From Clostridia bacterium (GTDB lineage: Bacteria; Bacillota; Clostridia; Lachnospirales; Lachnospiraceae): DNA of 64,000 bases. The stretch lies in the NCBI GenBank assembly GCA_910575725.1, contig CAJTFE010000009.1:62001-126000 (forward strand), written 5' to 3'. Both the position numbers and the translations under genes were made by a program. A model generated the notes under the pieces. It did no database searches and was not told the origin of the DNA. It was given only the letters and a program-made list of their open reading frames with translations. This document shows positions 39,537 to 48,152 of this stretch, in pieces. Numbering within the stretch: the first letter of the stretch is position 1; each line of letters starts with the position of its first letter.

Positions 39537-41603
39537 TTATGCACCAATATTTCCTACTGCCTGTATCTGAATATTGTTGCTGATCTCATTGAAGGACAGC
39601 ACATACACATTCGGATAAAACTGCTCGATCAAGTGATAGAAATGCTGCCGCACCACCTGGCTTGTGAGAACGATTGGGTCCTGGGCAAGCTCCTGGAACT
39701 TCCGTATCTCGTCCCCAAGCTGCTGAATGATACTCTGCATCATATCTGGGCTCAATGCCAGATACATTCCCTGCTCTCCCTTGGTCAGACTGGTGATAAT
39801 GCTCTTCTCCAGGTCGGCGCTTAAGGTAATCACACGCATCACGCCGCCATCGCAGAACTTCCGGGTAATCGTCCTCTTTAAAGAGGTCCGGATATTCTCG
39901 GTGATGGTATCCATATCCTTCACAGTCATAGCGGAATCCGCAATGGTTTCCATAATGGTCTCCATATCCTTGATGGGGATTCCCTCTCTTAACAGGTTCA
40001 CCAGAATCTTCTGGAATACACCGTAAGAAATCACATTGGGGAATAATTCCTCCACAAGCTGGGGCGCATTCATCTTCACATTGTCCACAAGCTGCACCAC
40101 CTCCTGGCGGCTTAAGAGCTCGTGAGCATGCTTGCGCACCGTCTCCGACAAGTGGGTTAACATAACGGACAGGGGATCGATAACCGTGTAGCCATAGATC
40201 TCCGCCATCTCCTTTTTATCAATGCTGATCCATTTGCCGGGAATTCCGTAGGCCGGCTCAATGGTATCGATACCGTCAATCTCCTTGGTGGGATTCACAG
40301 GCTCTAAAGCCAGGTAGTAATCCACCAGAATCTCTCCCCTTGCCACTTCTTCGCCCTTAATCTTCACCACATACTGGTTGGTGTTAAGGCTGGAGCTGTC
40401 TCTTAAACGGATGGAGGGAATCACAAGGCCCATTTCCTGGGCGTACTGCCGGCGGAAGATCACGATTCGGTTAATCATCTTACCGCCGCTTGACTCATCC
40501 ACCAGAGGAATCAGGCTGTAGCCAAATTCCATCTCAATGGCCTCCACTCCAATAAGGGAGTAAACATTGTTGATATCCTTGAAGTACTCCTCCTCGCTGA
40601 CCGGCTGTCCCTCTCCGGGAAGAAGCTGCTCCGCTTCCGCCTCAGCCGCCATGGTTCCAAGCTCATCCATCCGCTTGCTCAGCTGCCAGCCGCCTGCCAA
40701 AAGACCGCCGCCCAGCACAATCATCTGGAACTTAGGCATACCAGGTACTACAGCCAGCACCAGCATGGCAACGCCGCCTGCCATAATCGAAAAGGGCTGC
40801 GCCATAAACTGCTTGGAAACGTCGTCGTTCAAGCTTCCCTCCGACACGGATCTGGTTACAATCATACCCGTTGCCGTAGAAATCAGCAAGGCCGGAATCT
40901 GGGATACCAGGCCGTCGCCCACCGTAGCGATGGAGTAGACGGACAGCACCTCGCCAAAGCTCATGCCGCCCTGGACAAGACCGATAAGTATGCCTCCCAC
41001 AAAGTTGACCAGCGTCATAATGAGAGACATAATGGAATCGCCCTTTACAATCTTCGTAGCACCGTCCATAGCGCCATAGAAGTCGGCTTCCTTCTGAATC
41101 TTGTTCCGGCGCATCTTAGCTTCCTGCTCATTGATAAGGCCGGAGCTTAAGTCTGCGTCAATGGCCATCTGCTTACCGGGCATAGCGTCCAAGGTGAATC
41201 GTGCAGCAACCTCGGCCACACGCTCGGCGCCCTTGGTGATAACGATAAACTGCACCAATACGATGATTATGTAGATGATAAATCCGATAACAACATTTCC
41301 CTGCAGTACAAAATCACCGAAGGACTGTATCACCTGTCCGGACTGTCCCTGATTGCTCAAAATATTTCTCGTGGAAGAAACATTGAGGGCCAGGCGGAAC
41401 AGCGTTGTAATCAGCAGCAGGGACGGGAAAATGGAGAATTCCAGCGCCTCCTTGATATTCATGCTGATCAGCAGAATAATGATAGCCAGGGATATATTCA
41501 ATATAATCATTACGTCCATTAAAAACGGACTTAATGGAACAATCAAAAGCAGTACGATGGCTACAACCGCCAGCGAAACTGCGCTATAGAGAAATTTTTT
41601 CAT
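39537..41603 (-). CDS. flhA: Flagellar export apparatus protein FlhA
   Basis: The 688-residue core of the type III export gate. About eight membrane helices fill residues 1-310 (LLLIVPLSPFLMDVMIILNISLAIIILLISMNI, LFRLALNVSSTRNILS). The cytosolic loop VAARFTLDAMPGKQMAIDADLSSGLINEQEAKMRRNKIQKEADFYGAMDGA is the family signature, followed by a soluble C-domain that docks chaperones. It comes 8 nt after flhB and overlaps the long form of fliA. flhF and flhG, which usually follow, are absent here. Confidence 0.97.
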   Translation of the reverse strand: MKKFLYSAVSLAVVAIVLLLIVPLSPFLMDVMIILNISLAIIILLISMNIKEALEFSIFPSLLLITTLFRLALNVSSTRNILSNQGQSGQVIQSFGDFVLQGNVVIGFIIYIIIVLVQFIVITKGAERVAEVAARFTLDAMPGKQMAIDADLSSGLINEQEAKMRRNKIQKEADFYGAMDGATKIVKGDSIMSLIMTLVNFVGGILIGLVQGGMSFGEVLSVYSIATVGDGLVSQIPALLISTATGMIVTRSVSEGSLNDDVSKQFMAQPFSIMAGGVAMLVLAVVPGMPKFQMIVLGGGLLAGGWQLSKRMDELGTMAAEAEAEQLLPGEGQPVSEEEYFKDINNVYSLIGVEAIEMEFGYSLIPLVDESSGGKMINRIVIFRRQYAQEMGLVIPSIRLRDSSSLNTNQYVVKIKGEEVARGEILVDYYLALEPVNPTKEIDGIDTIEPAYGIPGKWISIDKKEMAEIYGYTVIDPLSVMLTHLSETVRKHAHELLSRQEVVQLVDNVKMNAPQLVEELFPNVISYGVFQKILVNLLREGIPIKDMETIMETIADSAMTVKDMDTITENIRTSLKRTITRKFCDGGVMRVITLSADLEKSIITSLTKGEQGMYLALSPDMMQSIIQQLGDEIRKFQELAQDPIVLTSQVVRQHFYHLIEQFYPNVYVLSFNEISNNIQIQAVGNIGA

Positions 41604-41611
41604 ATCCTATC

Positions 41612-42673
41612 CTACACCAGTTTCTTGTTCTTGAGTTTGTATACCTGAACCAGAATCTCCGCTACCACTCCGTAGTATTCTCCTGGTATCTCGGCATTCA
41701 AGGGAGTGCTTGCATAGATTCCTCTTGCCAGAGGCTTATTCTCAATCACCGACACATCATGTTCCTCCCCCACCTTTACAATCCGCAGAGCCAGTTCATC
41801 CTGCCCCTTGGCAATCAGGTGAGGCGCGTTGTCTTTATTGGGATCATATTTTAAAGCCACCGCATAGTGGGTCGGGTTTCGGATAATTACGTCCGCCTGC
41901 GGAACCGCCTGCATCATACGGGAACGCGCTCTCTGACGCTGCATATCCCGAATCTTTCCTTTGATCTCGGGATTTCCTTCCATCTGCTTATACTCCTCTT
42001 TTACCTCGTCCTTAGACATTTTAAGCTTTTTTTCATAGGACCACCACTGGTAAAAATAGTCAAGCGCCGCAACCGCCGCAAAATACATACAGACCTGGAG
42101 CACCATGGAAATGATTTTTTTCAGCACATAGATGGTAGAAAGGCTTAGATCCATGTACATGGTATTGATGAGACGGAACAATTCCCCTTTCAGCATATTG
42201 TAGAGAATCACCCCTAAAAGGATAATCTTTACAATTCCCTTTAAAAGCTCCACCAGGCTTTTCATGGAAAACATATTCTTAATACCGTTTAAAGGGTTCA
42301 AATTGCTGAACTTCGGCTTAAATGACTTGGAAGCAAAGAGAAACCGCGTCTGAATGCCTGAGGAAAGAATCGCTAAGGCACAGGCAATCAGAAGAATCGG
42401 CAGTGCGCCTTTCAGCACCACCATCCCGGCCTCAAACCCAAGCTTCGGCACATCTCCCTGACCCAGCTCCGTGATCACGCCTGCGTAAGCGATAAACCGC
42501 ACCAGGCAGTCTCGCAGCGTCCGGTAAATCATAGGAAATAAAAGCTGCAGACAGCAAAAGCTTCCAAGGAGAGAAACCACGGTAATGATATCCTTACTTT
42601 GAAATACATTACCTTCCTTCCGTTGGTCCCGTCGCTTTTTCGGTGTGGCTTTTTCTGTCTTTTCACCTGCCAC
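41612..42673 (-). CDS. flhB: Flagellar export switch protein FlhB
   Basis: A 353-residue export protein with four N-terminal membrane helices and a C-domain containing the self-cleaving NPTH in QADVIIRNPTHYAVALKYDP (about 268). It switches secretion from hook to filament substrates with FliK. The KTEKATPKKRRDQRKEGNVFQSKD start is canonical. The start codon is GTG (42673), with AGGATG about 10 nt upstream. Confidence 0.96.
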   Translation of the reverse strand: MAGEKTEKATPKKRRDQRKEGNVFQSKDIITVVSLLGSFCCLQLLFPMIYRTLRDCLVRFIAYAGVITELGQGDVPKLGFEAGMVVLKGALPILLIACALAILSSGIQTRFLFASKSFKPKFSNLNPLNGIKNMFSMKSLVELLKGIVKIILLGVILYNMLKGELFRLINTMYMDLSLSTIYVLKKIISMVLQVCMYFAAVAALDYFYQWWSYEKKLKMSKDEVKEEYKQMEGNPEIKGKIRDMQRQRARSRMMQAVPQADVIIRNPTHYAVALKYDPNKDNAPHLIAKGQDELALRIVKVGEEHDVSVIENKPLARGIYASTPLNAEIPGEYYGVVAEILVQVYKLKNKKLV

Positions 42674-42770
42674 GGATCAATCACATCCTTCTTGTCAAAG
42701 CATATCCGGCTTTCTGCCGAATGAGACGTAAGCGCTGTCCGCCGGACAGCTTCTGCAAAACCTCTCCTTA

Positions 42771-43526
42771 TCAGAGGTAATTCAAAAACTCCTGCATGGT
42801 CATCAGCATCTGATGCATCAGATCCTCAAGCCAGGACTTCATGGGCGAAAGCAAAAACAAAAGCACCAGAAAGCCCACTGCAATCTTTATCTGAATATTG
42901 ATTACAAACACATTCACCTGGGGGGCCATCTTCATCATAATGCCCACCGCCACCTCCACCAGAAACTCAATGGCAATGATAGGAAAGGCAAAGCGGACTG
43001 CCAGCACCACGCAGCCCCGGAAGAGATCCAGAACTGCCAGGGCCAGGCCCTGGGTAAAGACCACTTCCCCGTAGGGAACCAATTCTCCGGATCGAAGAAG
43101 CATCCGGATCAGCACCAGATGACCGTCCACTGCAAAAAAAATCAATGTATAGAATATCTGGTACAAGTTGCCGCTCATAGCAATCTGAGCGTTTGTCTGG
43201 GGATCGTACACCATAGACATGGACAATCCCATATGAAAGTCAATGATACTTCCCGCATGGGTAATGACGAAAAAAAACAGCTCCATCACGTACCCTAGCA
43301 CATATCCCACCAAAAACTCTTTTAAGAGGAAAAAGCCATAAAGAAATGAGGAAGCAAACTCATAAGAAAGTTCCGGCTCTTCCATGGTAGAATAAACCAG
43401 AAAGGTAAAGACCAGAACCATGGCTGCCTTCGCATTGTTCGGCACATTTCTTCTGCCAAAGAGGGGATTCATAAAGATAAGGCCCGATATCCGCATGGCA
43501 ATCATGGAAAACAGTACAATATCCAT
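42771..43526 (-). CDS. fliR: Flagellar export protein FliR
   Basis: A 251-residue membrane protein of the export gate with about six hydrophobic segments. Family features: ISGLIFMNPLFGRRNVPNNAKAAMVLVFTFLVY, GFFLLKEFLVGYVLGYVMELFFFVITHAGSIIDFHMGLSMSMVYDPQTNAQI, and FPIIAIEFLVEVAVGIMMKMAPQVNVFVINIQIKI. It starts 3 nt after fliQ. A gap of 97 nt precedes flhB. Confidence 0.96.
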   Translation of the reverse strand: MDIVLFSMIAMRISGLIFMNPLFGRRNVPNNAKAAMVLVFTFLVYSTMEEPELSYEFASSFLYGFFLLKEFLVGYVLGYVMELFFFVITHAGSIIDFHMGLSMSMVYDPQTNAQIAMSGNLYQIFYTLIFFAVDGHLVLIRMLLRSGELVPYGEVVFTQGLALAVLDLFRGCVVLAVRFAFPIIAIEFLVEVAVGIMMKMAPQVNVFVINIQIKIAVGFLVLLFLLSPMKSWLEDLMHQMLMTMQEFLNYL

Positions 43527-43529
43527 AGG

Positions 43530-43796
43530 CTATCCTACCTGTATCAGACGGAACAGCCGGATGGTAAAATCCTGCAAAGTAGCAAGCATACTGCTTCCCG
43601 TAAACACCAGCACCAGTCCAATCACCAGAAGCTTCGGCACGAAAGTCAGCGTCTGCTCGTGAATCTGGGTGGCCGCCTGGATAATGGCAATCAGGATTCC
43701 GATAAGCATACTTAAGAGCAGAGGCGGACCGGCAAGCTGAACTACCATCATAAAAAACTCATACATCAAATCGGACATTCCGCTGTTCGTTATCAT
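43530..43796 (-). CDS. fliQ: Flagellar export protein FliQ
   Basis: An 88-residue protein with two membrane helices (AGPPLLLSMLIGILIAIIQAATQIHEQTLTFVPKLLVIGLVLVFTG), the FliQ signature QAATQIHEQTLTFVPK, and the normal length. It lies between fliP and fliR, as in nearly all flagellar operons. Confidence 0.96.
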   Translation of the reverse strand: MITNSGMSDLMYEFFMMVVQLAGPPLLLSMLIGILIAIIQAATQIHEQTLTFVPKLLVIGLVLVFTGSSMLATLQDFTIRLFRLIQVG

Positions 43797-43817
43797 AGTC
43801 TGCTTTTCTTCGCCTCC

Positions 43818-44492
43818 TTAATTAAACCCGGTTACAATGCTGGAGAACAGCAACTGCCAGCCATCCACCGTCACAAACAACAAAAGCTTAAACGGCAGAG
43901 AAATCATCGCCGGCGGAAGCATCATCATACCCATAGACATCAGGGTACTGGAAACAATAATATCTATCAGGAGAAACGGTATATACAGCAGAAAGCCTGC
44001 CGTAAAGGCCCGTTTTAATTCCTCTGTCATAAAGGAGGGAATCACAACGGTAAGGGGCAGATCTACTGCCTCCTCCACAATCTCCTCATTCGCCATATCC
44101 ATAAACAGGTTCAGCGTATCCTCTCCTGTATTTCGAAGCATAAACTCTTTTAAGGGCACCTGAGCCCGGGTCCACGCCTCTCTCTGTGTTATCTCCTCCC
44201 GGATATAGGGCTGATAGGCCGTCTCGTTGATCTCGTCAATCACGGGAGTCATAATATATAAGGTCAAAAACAGCGCAATCCCCACCAACACCATGTTTGG
44301 GGGGCTCTGCTGAATTCCCATAGCATTTCTTAAAAAAGAAAGCATGATAATCGTCCTAAGAAAGGACGTACACATGATGAGAAGAGAGGGAAGCAGGGAA
44401 ATCAGCGTGAGCATCAGCAGAAGCTCCAGAGTTGGAATCTGTTCTCCGTTGATATTCACAAGCGCGTCATTGGCAAATGTCTCATTTTCCAT
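43818..44492 (-). CDS. fliP: Flagellar export protein FliP
   Basis: A 224-residue export-gate protein: LLLMLTLISLLPSLLIMCTSFLRTIIMLSFLRNAMGIQQSPPNMVLVGIALFLTLYIM and FTAGFLLYIPFLLIDIIVSSTLMSMGMMMLPPAMISLPFKLLLFVTVDGW are diagnostic. A longer frame reaches 44702 but overlaps fliO and reads as nonsense; the ATG at 44492 gives a Bacillus-like short N-terminus without a cleaved signal. Confidence 0.95.
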   Translation of the reverse strand: MENETFANDALVNINGEQIPTLELLLMLTLISLLPSLLIMCTSFLRTIIMLSFLRNAMGIQQSPPNMVLVGIALFLTLYIMTPVIDEINETAYQPYIREEITQREAWTRAQVPLKEFMLRNTGEDTLNLFMDMANEEIVEEAVDLPLTVVIPSFMTEELKRAFTAGFLLYIPFLLIDIIVSSTLMSMGMMMLPPAMISLPFKLLLFVTVDGWQLLFSSIVTGFN

Positions 44493-44502
44493 AGCTGCAT
44501 CC

Positions 44503-44844
44503 TTACTCCTCGTCCTTTTTCCGCCCGATCTTGGACAGAAGCCGGCCAAAATCCACCGTCTGTTCTCCGTCCTCTCCCCCAATGGGGATGAGCTCCTCCT
44601 CGGAAAGCTCCAGCAGCATGTCGATCCGCTCCGGGCCCACGCCCAGAAGCAGATAACGATCGCCTGCCTGAACCACCGCCAGGGTACGATTCTGTCCCAC
44701 AATCATCTGATCCAGCATACGCATATACCGGGATCTGCTGGTACGCACCATTCCTTTTCCCATATACTTACTGCACAGATAACTGAGATAAATAATCACT
44801 GCTGCCATCAGAAAGGTTACGAATCCGGTAAAAACTCCTGGCAT
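44503..44844 (-). CDS. fliO: Flagellar export accessory protein FliO
   Basis: A 113-residue protein with one N-terminal membrane helix (FTGFVTFLMAAVIIYLSYLCSKYM) followed by a small soluble domain: MLDQMIVGQNRTLAVVQAGDRYLLLGVGPERIDMLLELSEEEL. This is the FliO/FliZ pattern. It helps FliP assemble. Position between fliY and fliP supports the call. Confidence 0.9.
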   Translation of the reverse strand: MPGVFTGFVTFLMAAVIIYLSYLCSKYMGKGMVRTSRSRYMRMLDQMIVGQNRTLAVVQAGDRYLLLGVGPERIDMLLELSEEELIPIGGEDGEQTVDFGRLLSKIGRKKDEE

Positions 44845-44861
44845 AACTGTTCTGTCCTTCC

Positions 44862-46238
44862 TTACTCGAGGCTCAAGATATTGGGCTTCATGATCTCCGT
44901 AATACGGATACCGAAATTATCCTCCACTACCACCACATCACCCTTGGCGATACAGCGGCCGTTTACAAACAGATCCACCTGCTCGCCTGCAAGCTTATCA
45001 AGCACAATGAGAGATCCCTTGGTAAACTCTAAAATGTCTCTTACACGCTTCTGGGTTCTTCCAATCTCCACGGAAATGTCAAGGGGCACACCCATGATCA
45101 GTTCCATGTTCTCCTCCTGCTCATCATCCAGTACCGTATCCTGGTGCAGATTCTTCTGTACCGTAGGCTGTACGTTGATGGTCTTGGGCGCAGGAGCCTC
45201 CTTCTTCTGGGGCTGCTGCATAGTCATCATCTGCTGCATCATCTGCTGCATCATCTGCATCTGCATCTGCATCATCTGAGCAACCTCAGGACTTGCCGCT
45301 GCCTGAACAGGCGCTGCTGCAGGTGCTGCCGGAACAGGTGCCGGCTGTACGGGCGCCGCTGCAGGCGCAGGGGCCGGGGCTGCCGGAGCCGGTGCAGGCG
45401 CTGGTTCTTCCGCAGCTCCGCCGCCGCTTAAGAGACGCTCAATCTCCTCCTGGGACAGTACTCCGCCGGAAGACGCAGGTGCAGGAGCCGGGGCTGCCGG
45501 AGTCGGTGCGGGCGCTGGTTCTTCCGCAGCTCCGCCGCCGTTTAAGAGACGCTCGATCTCCTCCTGGGACAGTACTCCGCCGGAGGACGCAGGTGCAGGA
45601 GCCGGAGCTGCCGGGGCTGGTTCCGGTGCTGGCGCAGCATCATAATCCTCAGGCAGAAAGCCCTTTACCAGACTTTTCGCCAGATTCATAGGCATCACGT
45701 TAAAGAATTCGCTCTCTAACTTATCTGCAATCTTCAAAATAAAGGATACCACAACCCAGGGGCTGTCATCCGTAAAGTATTTCTCAATAAATTCCTGTTC
45801 ATTCTTCAGCTCAAAGGAAACAGGTGTGGAAATATTCACCATTTTCCCGAAAAACTCCGAAAGCGCCGTGGCGGAGGCTCCCATCATCTGATTCATAACC
45901 TCACAGACCGCGCTGATGTTGATCTCGTCTAAGACAAAATCCTCATCCGACACCTCAAAGCCCATCATCATCTCCACAATGACCTTCACATCGTGGCGCT
46001 TAAGAAGCATGACGTTGCTTCCCTCCAGACCGGCCACATAGGTAATCTCTACACCTACTGCGGGCTCGATCCGGCCCATCTCAAACTCTTCCTTGGTAAC
46101 AACCTTTACCACAGGGGTTGTGATATCTACCCGGGTGCCCAAAAGATTTGAGATTGCGGTAGCGGATGATCCTAAGCTGATATTTAGTATTTCACCTATC
46201 GCATCGATTTCCAATGCGCTTAAAACCTCAGAACTCAT
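44862..46238 (-). CDS. fliY: Motor switch phosphatase FliY (CheC-FliN fusion)
   Basis: A 458-residue switch protein. The N-terminal CheC-like domain (about 1-205) has two intact phosphatase sites: LEIDAIGEILNISLGSSATAIS and NISAVCEVMNQMMGASATALS. The C-terminal FliN domain (about 375-458; LIMGVPLDISVEIGRTQKRVRDILEFTKGSLIVLDKLAGEQVDLFVNGRCIAKGDVVVV-type) builds the C-ring. The linker is Ala/Pro-rich and holds two copies of SSGGVLSQEEIERLL(N/S)GGG, like the FliM CheY-binding peptide, then a Met/Gln-rich stretch. In Bacillus FliY that peptide is at the N-terminus; here the N-terminus starts straight into the phosphatase domain. Confidence 0.95.
   Translation of the reverse strand: MSSEVLSALEIDAIGEILNISLGSSATAISNLLGTRVDITTPVVKVVTKEEFEMGRIEPAVGVEITYVAGLEGSNVMLLKRHDVKVIVEMMMGFEVSDEDFVLDEINISAVCEVMNQMMGASATALSEFFGKMVNISTPVSFELKNEQEFIEKYFTDDSPWVVVSFILKIADKLESEFFNVMPMNLAKSLVKGFLPEDYDAAPAPEPAPAAPAPAPASSGGVLSQEEIERLLNGGGAAEEPAPAPTPAAPAPAPASSGGVLSQEEIERLLSGGGAAEEPAPAPAPAAPAPAPAAAPVQPAPVPAAPAAAPVQAAASPEVAQMMQMQMQMMQQMMQQMMTMQQPQKKEAPAPKTINVQPTVQKNLHQDTVLDDEQEENMELIMGVPLDISVEIGRTQKRVRDILEFTKGSLIVLDKLAGEQVDLFVNGRCIAKGDVVVVEDNFGIRITEIMKPNILSLE
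45400..45627 (-). repeat. Tandem 114-bp repeat within fliY
   Basis: Two near-identical direct units start at 45400 and 45514 (period 114 bp, 38 codons), and the Ala/Pro tail is partly repeated again towards 45361. Differences are few and mostly silent. Each unit encodes one VLSQEEIERLL peptide plus a flexible linker. Copy number may vary by slippage or recombination. Confidence 0.9.
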
Positions 46239-46279
46239 AATTTCCCTTCGCTCCTTTTGTGAATATTAGCCTTCACATG

Positions 46280-46726
46280 TTATTTTCCAATCTCCAGTGC
46301 CTTCTGGGCCATCAGCTTAATTGCATTGAAGGCCGTAATATTCGCCTCGTAGGATCGGGTTGCGGACATGCCGTCGATGGTCTCCTTCACCCAGTCCACA
46401 TTGGGCATCTGAACATAACCGTCCTCGTCCGCATCCGGATGCTCCGGATTGTAAACCGGGATCAAATCTCTCTGGTCCTCCACAATCTCAGCCACCCGCA
46501 CGCCGCCCCGGTTTCCGTTCTGAAGCTGGGACGCCTTTGCCAGATGGGAACGGAAAGAAGAATTGTCCCCAATCTCCTGGAGCACTACCATCTTTCTCCG
46601 ATACGGTTCTCCGGACTCTGTCCGTGTGGTCTCAATATTTGCGATATTCTCGGAAGCCACGTCAAGCCGCTTCCTCTGTGCCGTAAGACCGGAAGCACAG
46701 ATGTTGAATGCACTCAAAAAAGACAT
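46280..46726 (-). CDS. flgC: Flagellar rod protein FlgC (displaced)
   Basis: A 148-residue proximal rod protein: MSFLSAFNICASGLTAQRKRLDVASENIANIETTRTESGEPYRRK at the N-terminus, GVRVAEIVEDQRDLIPVYNPEHPDADEDGYVQMPNVDWVKE in the middle and the family ending MSATRSYEANITAFNAIKLMAQKALEIGK. Normally flgC sits between flgB and fliE. Here it lies about 13 kb downstream, between cheY and fliY, 9 nt after cheY. It is the only FlgC-type gene seen. Confidence 0.94.
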   Translation of the reverse strand: MSFLSAFNICASGLTAQRKRLDVASENIANIETTRTESGEPYRRKMVVLQEIGDNSSFRSHLAKASQLQNGNRGGVRVAEIVEDQRDLIPVYNPEHPDADEDGYVQMPNVDWVKETIDGMSATRSYEANITAFNAIKLMAQKALEIGK

Positions 46727-46735
46727 GGCGTCCTC

Positions 46736-47095
46736 CTAGGAAAGAATTTTTTCAGCTGTTGCCAGAATACGATCCGGCTTAAAGGGCTTTACGATAAAGT
46801 CCTTGGCCCCTGACTTGATAGCCTCGATAACCATAGCCTCCTGGCCCATAGCGGAACACATTACAATGTTTGCATTGGGATGAGCCGCCTTAATCTCCTT
46901 GAGCGCCTCCAGGCCGTCCTTATTGGGCATGGTGATATCCATAAACACCAGATCCGGATTCTCTGCATTAAACTTTTCTACAGCCTCTGCGCCGTCCTGT
47001 GCCTCAATCAGATCCGTATAGCCTGCCTTCGTGAGCGCGTCCTTCACCATCATCCGCATAAACGCAGCGTCGTCAACTAACATAATCTTTGCCAT
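46736..47095 (-). CDS. cheY: Chemotaxis response regulator CheY
   Basis: A 119-residue single receiver domain: MAKIMLVDDAAFMRMMVKDALTKAGY (acidic pair), NPDLVFMDITMPNKDG (phospho-Asp, about 54), NIVMCSAMGQEAMVIEAIKSGAKDFIVKPF (Thr/Ser and Lys 103). Its phosphorylated form binds FliM and, probably, the FliY peptides encoded nearby, to control rotation. Confidence 0.96.
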   Translation of the reverse strand: MAKIMLVDDAAFMRMMVKDALTKAGYTDLIEAQDGAEAVEKFNAENPDLVFMDITMPNKDGLEALKEIKAAHPNANIVMCSAMGQEAMVIEAIKSGAKDFIVKPFKPDRILATAEKILS

Positions 47096-47139
47096 TTCTC
47101 ATACCTCTTTCTTTTTCATAATCTTGTTGCGTGAGAGCC

Positions 47140-48135
47140 TTATTCTTCCTCCACGCGATCTTGGATTTTTACCGCCATATTTTTATTATGAACACCCAAC
47201 TGGCCCACAAACCACGGCTGGCCCGCTATATGGAGTGTAACATCGGAATCCTTGGGCTTATTCAGATTAATCACATCGCCCACCTGGAAGTTGTATACAT
47301 CATCCAGGCTCAGTCTTGCAATTCCAAGCTGTGCCATGACATCCAGCTCAGAATTGCGGATGCTGTCCAGAATATCGTCTCTGTCGCTCTGACGGACGCC
47401 CGCATCATCCACATCTGCCAGATGCTTCGTCTTGTCAATAACTTCAAAGATATCTGACATCAAGGTTCCGGGAATACAGACATTTAAGACGCCGCTCAAG
47501 CCCTGCATCTTAATCTCAAGCATAATGATTACTACGGCCTCGTCCACGCTGACTCCCTGGTACATACTGGGGTTCTCCTCCAGACGATCGAACTCTACCT
47601 CCAGGCCCACGTTGCTGTTCCACACATCATGGTTGATATTCAGGAAATAGCGGATGATACGCTGATACAGCGCATACTCGATGTCCGTGTAGACATAGGA
47701 CATAGGCACACTGTCTGTCCCCATTCCGCCGATCATCCGATCAATCATGGAAATCATAATCGTCGGTGTAATATGTAAAAGCATGGGAACCTTCTGCACC
47801 TCTCCCTGGAGCTTTACCTTGGCAATGGTCAGCACGTCCGTATCGCTTAAAGCGTTGCCGAACTCGTAATATCTCTGTTCCTCCACGCCGATGACCTCTA
47901 CCTCGCTGGCCACCTTAAAAAGGCCGTTGATCTGAGAAGAAGCGATTCTGGCATAGTTGTCATAGATGGTCCGAAGCATCTTAAGCCTGTCTTTGGTATA
48001 CTTCTTTGGGCTGTAGAAATCATATTTTTTGTATTTTATTTCTGGCTTTTCTTCTTTTTTCTCCTCCGCACCGCCGCCGCTCTGCATAGAGTTCAGCAGT
48101 GCGTCAATCTGGCTTTGTGATAATACCTCTGCCAT
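47140..48135 (-). CDS. fliM: Motor switch protein FliM
   Basis: A 331-residue C-ring protein. The N-terminal CheY-binding peptide EVLSQSQIDALLNSM is followed by a short linker, the middle CheC-like fold (KDRLKMLRTIYDNYARIASSQINGLFKVASEVEVIGVEEQRYYEF..., without phosphatase residues) and a C-terminal SpoA/FliN-like domain (LGIARLSLDDVYNFQVGDVINLNKPKDSDVTLHIAGQPWFVGQLGV). It follows motB by 17 nt; fliL, often found here, is missing. Confidence 0.96.
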   Translation of the reverse strand: MAEVLSQSQIDALLNSMQSGGGAEEKKEEKPEIKYKKYDFYSPKKYTKDRLKMLRTIYDNYARIASSQINGLFKVASEVEVIGVEEQRYYEFGNALSDTDVLTIAKVKLQGEVQKVPMLLHITPTIMISMIDRMIGGMGTDSVPMSYVYTDIEYALYQRIIRYFLNINHDVWNSNVGLEVEFDRLEENPSMYQGVSVDEAVVIIMLEIKMQGLSGVLNVCIPGTLMSDIFEVIDKTKHLADVDDAGVRQSDRDDILDSIRNSELDVMAQLGIARLSLDDVYNFQVGDVINLNKPKDSDVTLHIAGQPWFVGQLGVHNKNMAVKIQDRVEEE

Positions 48136-48152
48136 CTTTTCCCCACCTTTGC

